Source: Bradyrhizobium erythrophlei (GTDB lineage Bacteria > Pseudomonadota > Alphaproteobacteria > Rhizobiales > Xanthobacteraceae). Taken from it: 64,000 nt of DNA. The notes beneath the pieces were generated by a model that was not told where the DNA came from, made no database searches, and saw only the letters and a program-made list of their open reading frames with translations. Location of the stretch: positions 1,550,001 through 1,614,000 of the forward strand of contig NZ_LT670818.1 in the NCBI RefSeq assembly GCF_900129505.1, written 5' to 3'. Of the stretch, positions 44,652-53,155 are shown piece by piece. Position numbers and translations under genes: made by a program. Position 1 is the first letter of the stretch. The number at the start of each line of letters is the position of its first letter.

Positions 44652-46385
44652 ATGGCCCTGCAAGACATCCGCGTGCCGGCCCTGGGGCAGGCGCTGCGGC
44701 CCAACATCTGGGACCTGGTGGCGCTGATCCTGGTGATCGGCGCCATGGTGCTGATTGTCTATGGCGGCGAGCAGACCACGCTGCCTCTGTCGGCGCTTGA
44801 CGTCGCCCCGGTCACGCTCGACCCGGCCAATCTTCCGCTTTATGCCTTGCGGACCACGCTGCGCATGCTGCTGGCGATCGTCTGCTCGATCGTCTTCACC
44901 TTCCTCTATGCCGCGCTTGCCGCCAAGAGCCGCCGCGCCGAGATGGTGCTGATCCCGCTACTGGACATCCTGCAGTCGGTGCCGATCCTCGGCTTCCTGA
45001 CCTTCACCGTCGTGTTCTTCCTCAACCTGTTTCCCGGCCGCGTGCTGGGGGCTGAACTCGCCTGCGTATTCGCGATCTTCACCAGCCAGGCCTGGAACAT
45101 GACCTTCAGCATGTACCAGTCGATGCGCAACGTGCCGAAGGACCTCGAGGAGGCCACGCAGAGCTTTCATTTGAGCGGCTGGCAGCGGTTCTGGCGGCTC
45201 GACGTGCCGTTCGCGATGCCCGGCCTGATCTGGAACACCATGATGTCGATGTCGGGCGGCTGGTTCTTCGTGGTGGCCTCGGAAGCGATCACGGTCGGCA
45301 ACACCACCGTCACCCTGCCCGGCATCGGCTCTTATGTCGCGCTCGGCATTCAAAAGCAGAACCTGCCCGCGATCGGCTACGCTATCCTGACCATGCTGCT
45401 GGTGATTATCGCCTACGACCAGTTGCTGTTCCGTCCCGTGGTGGCCTGGGCCGACAAATTCCGCTTCGAGCAGACGTCGTCGGTCGCAGCCCCCTCGTCC
45501 TGGATGCTCGATCTGTTCCGGCGCACCCGCGCACTGCGCGCCCTGACCTATCCGTTCGCGGCCCTGAACAAGGCGGTCTCCAACCTGCATATCGCGCTGC
45601 CCGATTTCCTCAGGGCGCCGGCGCGAAGCGGCCCGCCGTCGCGTTTGGTCGACGCGGCCTGGATTGCGCTGATCGCCGCAAGCACGGGATACGCCGGCTG
45701 GCGCGCCTATCAATATCTCTCGGCGAGCTTGAGCCCGTCCGACATCGCTACCGCCGTCGGATATGGCTTCATCACGCTGTCGCGCGTCGTCGTGCTGATT
45801 GCGCTGGCGACCCTGATCTGGGTGCCGGTCGGGGTGTGGATCGGGCTGCGGCCCAAACTCGCCGAGCGAATCCAGCCGCTGGCGCAGTTTCTGGCGGCGT
45901 TTCCGGCAAACCTCGCCTTCCCGGTGTTCGTGGTGATCATCGTGCGTTTCGGCCTGAGCCCGAATATCTGGCTCAGCCCGCTGATGATCCTGGGCACCCA
46001 GTGGTACATCCTGTTCAACGTGATCGCGGGCGCGAGCGCGTTCCCGAGCGACCTTCGCGAGGCCGCCGGCTCCTTCCACCTCAAGGGATGGCGCTGGTGG
46101 GTCAAGGTGATCCTGCCCGGCATCTTTCCCTATTACATCACCGGCGCCATCACCGCCTCGGGCGGCTCGTGGAACGCCTCGATCGTCGCCGAAGTGGCGA
46201 GCTGGGGCGACACCCATCTGACGGCTACCGGCCTCGGCGCCTATATAGCCACCGCGACCGAAGCCGGCGATTTCCCCAAGGTGGTTCTCGGCATCGCCGT
46301 GATGTGCATTCTGGTAACGCTCTTCAACCGGCTCTTGTGGCGGCCGCTTTATGCCTTCGCCGAGCGCCGTCTTCGCCTCGGCTGA
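44652..46385 (+). CDS. ABC transporter, two permease domains fused
   Basis: The 577-residue protein holds two NitT/TauT-type permease domains in one chain (about 60-275 and 375-570), each with an EAA-type loop (DLEEATQSFHLSGWQRFWRL; DLREAAGSFHLKGWRWW). Such double permeases pair with ATPases carrying a C-terminal AAA-associated domain, as encoded next. No solute-binding protein is near, so the substrate is unknown. The upstream TTG at 44568 lies inside a repeat and is rejected as start. Confidence 0.9.
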   Translation: MALQDIRVPALGQALRPNIWDLVALILVIGAMVLIVYGGEQTTLPLSALDVAPVTLDPANLPLYALRTTLRMLLAIVCSIVFTFLYAALAAKSRRAEMVLIPLLDILQSVPILGFLTFTVVFFLNLFPGRVLGAELACVFAIFTSQAWNMTFSMYQSMRNVPKDLEEATQSFHLSGWQRFWRLDVPFAMPGLIWNTMMSMSGGWFFVVASEAITVGNTTVTLPGIGSYVALGIQKQNLPAIGYAILTMLLVIIAYDQLLFRPVVAWADKFRFEQTSSVAAPSSWMLDLFRRTRALRALTYPFAALNKAVSNLHIALPDFLRAPARSGPPSRLVDAAWIALIAASTGYAGWRAYQYLSASLSPSDIATAVGYGFITLSRVVVLIALATLIWVPVGVWIGLRPKLAERIQPLAQFLAAFPANLAFPVFVVIIVRFGLSPNIWLSPLMILGTQWYILFNVIAGASAFPSDLREAAGSFHLKGWRWWVKVILPGIFPYYITGAITASGGSWNASIVAEVASWGDTHLTATGLGAYIATATEAGDFPKVVLGIAVMCILVTLFNRLLWRPLYAFAERRLRLG

Positions 46386-46402
46386 CCGGGAAGGAAAAAC
46401 CC

Positions 46403-47713
46403 ATGCTCGATCAAACCATCCAGACCAGCCTGGTCGAAATCCACGGCGTCTGCCGTTCGTTTCCGAAAGGCAGCGGCGAGCAATTGCTGGTGCTCGAGAA
46501 AGTCGATCTCACCATCAAATCCGGCGAGATCGTCGGCCTGCTCGGGCGTTCCGGCTCGGGCAAGTCGACGCTGCTGCGCATCATCGCCGGCCTGATCGCG
46601 CCGTCCTCGGGCGACGCCAAATGCCGCGGCGAGATCATCGTCGGACCGCCGAACGGCGTCGCGATGGTGTTCCAGTCGTTTGCGCTGTTTCCCTGGCTGA
46701 CGGTCTTGCAGAACGTCGAACTGGGACTGGAGGCGCTTGGCATCGAGGCCGCCGAACGCCGCACGCGCGCGCTGGCCGCGATCGACCTGATCGGTCTCGA
46801 CGGCTTCGAATCCGCCTACCCCAAGGAATTGTCGGGCGGCATGCGCCAGCGCGTCGGCTTTGCCCGGGCGCTGGTGGTGCATCCGGACTTGCTGTTGATG
46901 GACGAGCCGTTCTCGGCGCTCGACGTATTGACCGCCGAGACGCTGCGCACCGACCTCGTCGATCTCTGGATCGAGGGCCGGCTGCCGATCAAGTCGGTCT
47001 TGATGGTGACGCACAATATCGAGGAAGCGGTGCTGATGTGCGACCGCATCCTGGTATTCTCCTCCAACCCCGGCCGCGTCGCCGCCGAGATCAAGGTCGA
47101 CCTGCCGCACCCGCGCAATCGTCTGGATCCGGTATTCCGGCAACTGGTCGACAACATCTATGCGCGCATGACCCAGCGGCCCGAGCCGAAATTGCCCTCG
47201 CTGGAGGGCATTCCCGGCGCCGGCGTCGGCATGGTCCTCAACCACGTCTCCTCCAACGTGCTGTCCGGCCTGATCGAGACGCTGGCGGGCCCGCCCTATA
47301 ACGGCCACGCCGACTTGCCGGTATTGGCAGGTCATTTGCAGCTCGAGGCCGACGAGATCTTTCATCTCGGCGAAGCCCTGCAATTGCTGCGGTTCGCGCA
47401 ATTGAGCGAGGGCGACCTGATGCTGACGGAGGCGGGAAAGCGCTTCGCGCATCTGGAAACCGATGCGCGCAAGAAATTGTTCGCCGAACACCTCGTCAGC
47501 TACGTGCCTGTCATGGGCCTGATCCGCCGGGTGCTCGACGAGCGCCCCTCCCACGCCGCCCCCGCCGCGCGCTTCCGCAACGAACTCGAAGACTACATGT
47601 CGGAGGATTACGCCGACGAGACACTCAAGACCATCGTGTCATGGGGCCGCTACGCCGAGCTGTTCGCCTATGACGAGCAGTCGGAATCGTTCAGTCTCGA
47701 AAATCCGCATTGA
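46403..47713 (+). CDS. ABC transporter ATPase with AAA-associated C-terminal domain
   Basis: The 436-residue protein has an NitT/TauT-type ATPase domain (Walker [11 protein letters not shown]-loop FQSFALFPW, signature LSGGMRQRV, Walker B LLLMDEPFSALD, switch VTHNIEE) followed by about 150 residues of the AAA_assoc_C type (LQLEADEIFHLGEALQLLRF), thought to regulate transport. It follows the double permease by 17 bases, with GGAAGG upstream. The last 34 bases (peptide SESFSLENPH) have a second copy at 48975-49008. Confidence 0.92.
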   Translation: MLDQTIQTSLVEIHGVCRSFPKGSGEQLLVLEKVDLTIKSGEIVGLLGRSGSGKSTLLRIIAGLIAPSSGDAKCRGEIIVGPPNGVAMVFQSFALFPWLTVLQNVELGLEALGIEAAERRTRALAAIDLIGLDGFESAYPKELSGGMRQRVGFARALVVHPDLLLMDEPFSALDVLTAETLRTDLVDLWIEGRLPIKSVLMVTHNIEEAVLMCDRILVFSSNPGRVAAEIKVDLPHPRNRLDPVFRQLVDNIYARMTQRPEPKLPSLEGIPGAGVGMVLNHVSSNVLSGLIETLAGPPYNGHADLPVLAGHLQLEADEIFHLGEALQLLRFAQLSEGDLMLTEAGKRFAHLETDARKKLFAEHLVSYVPVMGLIRRVLDERPSHAAPAARFRNELEDYMSEDYADETLKTIVSWGRYAELFAYDEQSESFSLENPH

Positions 47714-47723
47714 AAACTTTGCC

Positions 47724-47816
47724 CGTCATTCCGGGGCGACGCGACGCGTCGAACCCGGAATCTCGCGCAACGATCTCTGGATTCCGGGTTCGCGCTACGC
47801 GCGCCCCGGAATGACG
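47724..47816. repeat. extragenic palindromic repeat
   Basis: CGTCATTCCGGGG and CCCCGGAATGACG bound a long hairpin with an inner GAACCCGGAATC / GATTCCGGGTTC-like pairing. The same family recurs at 51935-52040 in this window. Confidence 0.88.
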
Positions 47817-47900
47817 TATAAAAATAAAACACGCATACACCTCCGCGATCCCGCGGCGCGCTGCGCCCGGGGTTTGACCGAATCTTCCGCCCTGAAACAA

Positions 47901-48234
47901 TGAGGGCGCAGGGAATGCCGGGCGCCCGATGCGCCCGATAGCCGCGTGTGCAGGGATAGTGGTAGAACGCACACGCGTTAGTCAGGTCACACCGGAATCA
48001 CCCGGCATTCCCTACGCAATGGTTTACGGCTTACTCCGCGCTCTCCCCGGTGATCGGCTTGTTGACACCGTCACTGGCGAAAAACTCCGCCCGCTTGACG
48101 CCGGCACCGAGGCGTCAGGACCACACGGCTTGGCCATCCGCAAGACAGCGCCCTCGTCAGAAGCACAGCCCGCGTCCACCGCATCCCGCACCCTACGTCC
48201 GTGACGATCGCGATACGCCCCTCATGTGGGACGG
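47901..48234. repeat. long dispersed Bradyrhizobium-type repeat
   Basis: It opens with an inverted pair (AGGGAATGCCGGG at 47910 and CCCGGCATTCCCT at 48001) and continues with a non-coding stretch ending near the GTGGGACGGGATG motif. I recall near-identical copies of this roughly 330-base element in many Bradyrhizobium intergenic regions. No conserved protein is encoded. Confidence 0.7.
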
Positions 48235-48448
48235 GATGACTTCGATATATCCCTGCTTCGGGTGTGACGTCAAGAACAATTTCGGAAAATCGGAAATAGA
48301 TGATTTGTCGCTCGGCGGGCACAGGGCGCATGCTTCTGATGCAACCGCCCAAACGGCAACGGCTATCGCGTGCCGGCGCGGTCTCCCACGGACGTGACGG
48401 ATGTGGTAGAATGCCGGCGTTCCGCCCCACGACTGCCCGGAGACCCAC

Positions 48449-48643
48449 ATGACGATCGCCGATATGGTTTACAGCCAGGTGAAGCTGTTGCCCGAACCGC
48501 TGGCCCGCGAGGTGCTCGACTTCATCGGCTTCCTGCGCGAGGGCCGGGATCGCGCCGAATGGCGCGATCTGACCAACGCGCAGGCGACCGGGCTGGTCGC
48601 CGTCTGGGATAACCCCGAGGACAAAGTCTGGGACAATGTTTGA
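48449..48643 (+). CDS. antitoxin, DUF2281-like
   Basis: The 64-residue product has a helical N-terminal part (VKLLPEPLAREVLDFIGFLR) typical of DUF2281 antitoxins and an acidic C-terminus (WDNPEDKVWDNV) that would wrap the toxin. GGAG lies upstream of the ATG. Its last eight bases overlap the toxin gene, the usual arrangement. Confidence 0.85.
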   Translation: MTIADMVYSQVKLLPEPLAREVLDFIGFLREGRDRAEWRDLTNAQATGLVAVWDNPEDKVWDNV

Positions 48644-48974
48644 GCGCGGGGATCTGCTGCTCGTCCCGTTCCCGTTCACCGATCTGTCGGCCGCGAAGCG
48701 TCGGCCGGTGCTGGCGGTCACTGCCGCCGACAGTTTCGGGGACTTCATCGCCATGCCGGTCACATCGCGTCCGCAGGCCGAGCATGGCCTGCCGCTCTCG
48801 GCGGCGGACATGCTGACCGGAACGCTGCCGGCACCGAGCTGGATTCGCACCAATCGCATCGTTACCCTTAACGCCAGTCTGGTGGTCAAGAGCGTCGGTC
48901 GTGTTTCCGAACAGGTCGTGACAGCGGCCGTGAAGCTATTTTGCGCTTATGTCGGATATCCCGAACGGAAATAA
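48636..48974 (+). CDS. PemK/MazF family toxin
   Basis: The 112-residue protein has the MazF/PemK beta-barrel signatures GDLLLVPFPFTDLSAAKRRP and SWIRTNRIVTL, including the Arg and Thr residues of the RNase active site. Such toxins are sequence-specific mRNA endoribonucleases kept inactive by the antitoxin from the preceding gene. The stop codon directly abuts the second copy of the ATPase gene end. Confidence 0.92.
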   Translation: MFERGDLLLVPFPFTDLSAAKRRPVLAVTAADSFGDFIAMPVTSRPQAEHGLPLSAADMLTGTLPAPSWIRTNRIVTLNASLVVKSVGRVSEQVVTAAVKLFCAYVGYPERK

Positions 48975-49008
48975 GTCGGAGCTGTTCAGCCAGGAAAATC
49001 CGCATTGA
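48975..49008 (+). repeat. second copy of the ATPase gene end
   Basis: 28 of 34 bases match 47680-47713. In frame it reads SELFSQENPH and stop, against SESFSLENPH in the intact gene. It has no upstream gene part. Confidence 0.85.
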
Positions 49009-49009
49009 T

Positions 49010-49114
49010 CGTCGTCCCGGCGAAAGCCAGGACCCAGACGACGCCGCGGTGCTGGACGCATGATCGCAAACGGCGGTGCCGGGATTGTGGGTCCCGGCTT
49101 TCGCCGGGACGACG
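49010..49114. repeat. extragenic palindrome
   Basis: Two 27-base arms (49010-49036 and 49088-49114, core CCCGGCGAAAGCC / GGCTTTCGCCGGG) pair with one mismatch. It lies before the convergent end of the glutamate-synthase-like gene and could act as a terminator. Confidence 0.88.
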
Positions 49115-49121
49115 AGGGCGC

Positions 49122-50747
49122 CTACCCCGCCGGCGAGAAGCTGTCCGCCCGCGCCATCGCCCAGGCTTCGCGGTAGCGGGAATCGCTGGTGCCGTCGATC
49201 AGTTCGCCCGGACGCAGCGACGGATAGAGTCTGGCGAACGACTGCACCTCGGTCGTCGAGCTTCGCTGCGAGAAATGGATCGGCTGCAGTTGCTGCGGAT
49301 GTTCGAGCCCGGCGGCGGCCAGCAGTTCGGCCAGCGCATGCAGCGTCGCGTGGTGATAATTATAGACCCGCTCGATCTTGTGCGGCACCACCAGCGCGCG
49401 AGCGCGGGAGGGATCCTGCGTGGTCACGCCGGTCGGACACCGGTCGGTATGGCAGCTCAGCGACTGGATGCAGCCGAGCGAGAACATGAAGCCGCGCGCC
49501 GAATTGCACCAGTCCGCGCCGATCGCCATGGCGCGCGCCATGTCGAAGGCGGTCGCGATCTTGCCCGCGGCGCCGATGCGGATGCGGTCGCGCGCGTTGA
49601 TGCCGATCAGCGCGTTGTGGACGAAATTGACCCCCTCGCGCATCGGCATGCCCAGATGGTCCATGAACTCCAGCGGCGCCGCACCGGTGCCGCCCTCATT
49701 GCCGTCGACCACGATGAAATCGGGATAAATGCCGGTCTGCAGCATCGCCTTGCAGATCGCCAGAAATTCCCAGGGATGACCGACGCACAGCTTGAATCCG
49801 GCCGGCTTGCCGCCGGACAGCCGCCGCATCTCGCCGATGAAGGCCATCATTTCCAGTGGCGTCGAAAACGCATGGTGATAGGCCGGCGAGATGCAATCCT
49901 CGCCCATCGCCACGCCCCTGATTTTTGATATCTCCTCCGAAACCTTGGCCGCCGGCAGCACGCCGCCATGTCCAGGCTTGGCGCCCTGACTGACCTTGAG
50001 TTCGACCATCTTGATCTGATCGTCGGTGGCGACGCGGGCGAATTCCTCCGGATTGAACGAGCCGTCCCGGTTGCGGCAACCGAAATAGCCGGAGCCGATT
50101 TCCCAGATGATGTCGCCGCCATTCTCGCGGTGATAGGGGCTGACACCGCCCTCGCCAGTGTCGTGGGCGAAGCCGCCCTTCCTGGCGCCCGCGTTCAGCG
50201 CGCGCACCGCGTTCGGACTAAGCGCGCCAAAGCTCATCGCGGAGATGTTGAAGACCGAGGCCGAATACGGCTTGGTGCAATCCGGGCCGCCAATGGTGAT
50301 GCGAAATTGCCCCTCGGCTCGCGCCTTCGGCGCCACCGAATGGTGCATCCATTCATAGCCCTCGCGATAGACGTCTTCCTGGGTTCCGAAAGGCCGCTTG
50401 TCGAGTACCATCTTGGCGCGCTGGTAGACCAGGGCGCGGGTGTCGCGGGAAAACGGCATGCCGTCCTTCTCGCTCTCGAAGAAATACTGCCGCATCTCCG
50501 GCCTGATCTCTTCCAGCAGGAAGCGGATATGCGCCGAGATCGGATAGTTGCGCAGCACCGCATGGCTCTTCTGCGTGAGATCACGAATGCCGAGCACGGT
50601 GAGGCCGCCGAAGATCAAAAGTGGGATCAGGACCAGATCGAACACCTTGCGGTCGACGATCCCCAAGCCCAGAAGCAGCCCCGTGGCGACGGCGCAGATC
50701 GTCAGCACAATGAAGCGTGGCGAGAACGGAAGCAGCAGCGTTTCCAT
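49122..50747 (-). CDS. FMN-binding glutamate synthase family protein
   Basis: The 541-residue protein has two N-terminal membrane helices (IVLTICAVATGLLLGLGIVD; VLIPLLIFGGLTVLGI) and then a glutamate-synthase FMN barrel: SAMSFGALSPNAVRALN, GGVSPYHRENGGDIIWEIGS, PGHGGVLPAAKV, DGNEGGTGAAP. Cysteines for a 3Fe-4S centre lie in CIQSLSCHTDRCPTG. It lacks the amidotransferase domain of GltB. Such membrane-anchored forms are widespread but their reaction is not settled. Confidence 0.92.
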   Translation of the reverse strand: METLLLPFSPRFIVLTICAVATGLLLGLGIVDRKVFDLVLIPLLIFGGLTVLGIRDLTQKSHAVLRNYPISAHIRFLLEEIRPEMRQYFFESEKDGMPFSRDTRALVYQRAKMVLDKRPFGTQEDVYREGYEWMHHSVAPKARAEGQFRITIGGPDCTKPYSASVFNISAMSFGALSPNAVRALNAGARKGGFAHDTGEGGVSPYHRENGGDIIWEIGSGYFGCRNRDGSFNPEEFARVATDDQIKMVELKVSQGAKPGHGGVLPAAKVSEEISKIRGVAMGEDCISPAYHHAFSTPLEMMAFIGEMRRLSGGKPAGFKLCVGHPWEFLAICKAMLQTGIYPDFIVVDGNEGGTGAAPLEFMDHLGMPMREGVNFVHNALIGINARDRIRIGAAGKIATAFDMARAMAIGADWCNSARGFMFSLGCIQSLSCHTDRCPTGVTTQDPSRARALVVPHKIERVYNYHHATLHALAELLAAAGLEHPQQLQPIHFSQRSSTTEVQSFARLYPSLRPGELIDGTSDSRYREAWAMARADSFSPAG

Positions 50748-50950
50748 GGCACCCTCCGGCAGATCTGCCGCATTGTTCTTTTCGGCCGCAGCCTAATCCA
50801 AACTTCAAACCAGTGCTGTACACAATATCTCGGTCACAGATCATGGATATGACGGGTTGTCAGGCCAGCCAATCGGCGGGGGCCTGATCAATCCGCCCCC
50901 GCGACGGGCGCCCGACCTGGCCCTTTTGCAGTGCAGCGTAGGCGGGTCTC

Positions 50951-51823
50951 TCAATGGCTATGCGGGCGCATCTCGTCCGGAATGCCTGATTTCTCCAGGC
51001 CGCCCTGCGCCAGCCAGGCATCGGTGGACCGGATGGCGCGCTCGATATGATCCGAGGTGCGCGAGAAGTCGTAGGGCGACCCCACCAGCGGGCATAATGG
51101 CGGCACCACGAAATATTCGATGTCGGGGCCGAGACCCTCCAGCTCGCTCACCAATTGCCGCGCGATCAGCAGCGTCAGCGCATGCAGCGCGTTCGCGACC
51201 GCGCCCGACGGCGGGGTGTGGGTGGCGCAGGCATAGCCGGTCGGCAGGATGATCAGGCGCTGCGCGCCTTTGGCAACGGCGACCCTGACCGGCGTGTTGG
51301 AGGAGATCGCGCCATCGGCGAGGTAGAAATCCTTGTAGGGAACGGGCGCGAAGGCGCCGGGGATCGCGGTGGAGGCGATGATCGCCTGAGCGGCCGAGCC
51401 CTCCGACAGCACCACGCTGTCGCCCGAGACGATGTCGGTGGTGACGATATGAACCGGCAGCACGGCGTCCTGCAGGTTGCGATAGGGCAAATGATCGTCG
51501 ATCAGCCTGGCGATGCCGTCATGGGGAATCAGGAAATCGCGGCGCCAGACGAAGCCCAACAGCGTCCGCCAGGTGACCGGAAAGACGTCGTGCCGCGTCA
51601 AGCCGCGCCAGATGGTCTCAAGCTGCAGCACGCCCTTCAGCGTGGGATCGCCGGCATAATAAGCGCCGTTCAGCGCGCCGACGCTGGAGCCGACCACCAT
51701 ATCCGCCGAGATGCCGTTGGCGGCGAGCGAGTGCATCATGCCCACCTGGATGGCGCCAAAACTGCCGCCGCCCGCGAAGACAAGGGCCGTCTTGCTGCGG
51801 CCGGCGTGGTTGGATCCGGACAA
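50951..51823 (-). CDS. patatin-like phospholipase
   Basis: The 290-residue protein has the patatin motifs: oxyanion loop GGGSFGA, nucleophile GSSVG (Ser of the Ser-Asp dyad) and the Asp in LADGAIS. It should hydrolyse acyl esters of lipids. There is no signal peptide, so it acts in the cytoplasm or is secreted by another route. The gene is single. Confidence 0.92.
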   Translation of the reverse strand: MSGSNHAGRSKTALVFAGGGSFGAIQVGMMHSLAANGISADMVVGSSVGALNGAYYAGDPTLKGVLQLETIWRGLTRHDVFPVTWRTLLGFVWRRDFLIPHDGIARLIDDHLPYRNLQDAVLPVHIVTTDIVSGDSVVLSEGSAAQAIIASTAIPGAFAPVPYKDFYLADGAISSNTPVRVAVAKGAQRLIILPTGYACATHTPPSGAVANALHALTLLIARQLVSELEGLGPDIEYFVVPPLCPLVGSPYDFSRTSDHIERAIRSTDAWLAQGGLEKSGIPDEMRPHSH

Positions 51824-51934
51824 GGTTCTGTGCGCTCCGGGGATTGACGCGATGGCGGAAAGCCAAGCGATATCAGGCCGGGCTTATAGCAGCCGGTGAA
51901 CGGGCCGCGCCATCAATAGTGGGTGTTGGCTTAG

Positions 51935-52040
51935 CCGTCATTCCGGGGCATCGCGCAGCGATGAACCCGGAATCTCTGGATTCCCCGATGTGCAACTGCA
52001 CATCTGAGGTTCGCGTCTACGACGCGCCCCGGAATGACGG
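51935..52040. repeat. extragenic palindromic repeat with extra hairpin
   Basis: The outer arms CCGTCATTCCGGGG and CCCCGGAATGACGG match the element at 47724-47816. Inside, a small hairpin (GATGTGCA AC TGCACATC) replaces a few bases of the other copy. Confidence 0.88.
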
Positions 52041-52057
52041 CCTGGAGAAACGAGGGT

Positions 52058-52831
52058 TCAGCGCTCGACGAACGCCTTCTCGATCACAAAATGGCCGGGC
52101 TCGTTGCCAGAGCCTTCGGCAAAACCGCGGGCTTCGAACATCTGGCGGAGCTCTTCCAGCATGCCCGGGCTGCCGCACATCATGATGCGGTCGCTTTCGA
52201 TATCGAGCGCCGGCTGGCCGATGTCGTCAAACAGCTGTTCCGAGGTGATGAGGTCGGTGATGCGGCCGCGGTTGCGGAACGGCTCGCGGGTGACGGTCGG
52301 ATAATACACGAGCTTTTCGGTCAAGAGCGGCCCGAACAATTCGTCCTCGCGCAATTTTGCCACCAGTTCCTCGCCATAGGCGAGTTCGGAGACCTGCCGG
52401 CAGCCGTGCACCAGCACGATGGAGTCGAACTTGTCGTAAACTTCCGGATCCTTGATCAGGCTCGCGAACGGCGCCAGACCCGTTCCGGTCGACAGCAGCA
52501 GGAGGCGCCGGCCCGGGATCAGATTGTCCGCGATCAACGTGCCGGTCGCCTTGCGGCCGACCAGGATGGTGTCGCCTTGCCTGATTTTCTGCAGCCGCGA
52601 GGTCAGCGGCCCGTCGGCGACCTTGATCGAGAAGAACTCCAGTTCGTCCTCGTGATTGGCGCTCGCCATCGAATAGGCGCGTAACAGCGGACGGCCGTCG
52701 ACCTCGAGCCCGATCATGGCGAACTGCCCGTTGTGGAACCGGAAGGCGGAATTGCGGGTGGCCCGGAAGCTGAAAAGCGTATCGGTCCAGTGGTGGACAG
52801 AAAGAACTTTCTCTCTATGGAATGCGCTCAT
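52058..52831 (-). CDS. fpr: ferredoxin-NADP reductase
   Basis: The 257-residue flavoenzyme has the FAD motif RAYSMAS (R-x-Y-S), the GPLTSRL and LLLLSTGTGLAPFAS pyrophosphate/NADP segments and the C-terminal FVIEKAFVER with the final aromatic-acidic pattern of bacterial class I Fpr. It moves electrons between NADPH and ferredoxin or flavodoxin. The ATG at 52831 (MSAFHREKVLSV) is the family start; the frame is open further upstream without conserved sequence. Confidence 0.95.
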   Translation of the reverse strand: MSAFHREKVLSVHHWTDTLFSFRATRNSAFRFHNGQFAMIGLEVDGRPLLRAYSMASANHEDELEFFSIKVADGPLTSRLQKIRQGDTILVGRKATGTLIADNLIPGRRLLLLSTGTGLAPFASLIKDPEVYDKFDSIVLVHGCRQVSELAYGEELVAKLREDELFGPLLTEKLVYYPTVTREPFRNRGRITDLITSEQLFDDIGQPALDIESDRIMMCGSPGMLEELRQMFEARGFAEGSGNEPGHFVIEKAFVER

Positions 52832-53155
52832 GTGTTTTCGTTTTTCCGATTGGCCCGAATGAGAACGAACGAGTTGTTTGGCCCCGAAAGAGGCTAAAAA
52901 CCCCTGCAGCGATTGAGGATTTAGCGTTTCACCTACGCCAAAACACCAGATAGTCAACCGCCGTGGACGCGCAATGGAGCTGCCAAATGCGACTAGGTTT
53001 ATTTTGCAAAAAGGCCGCAAAACATCTTGATCGCGCGGCCCCGTCGCGCGCAATTAACTTGCTGAAATCGGCGCCTTGCAGGCAATAAATTGCCGGGACG
53101 GCGTTTCGGCGCGAGCGTGCCATCCGCGTTTGCGGCAACTGAACGGTCTTTCAAG

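Larger units (their letters stand above)
47714..48974. mobile_element. repeats and toxin-antitoxin pair between two ATPase gene ends
   Basis: This segment of about 1.26 kb starts at the ATPase gene stop and ends where the second copy of its last 34 bases begins. It contains two dispersed repeats and the PemK-type toxin-antitoxin pair. No recombinase is present. Confidence 0.45.
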
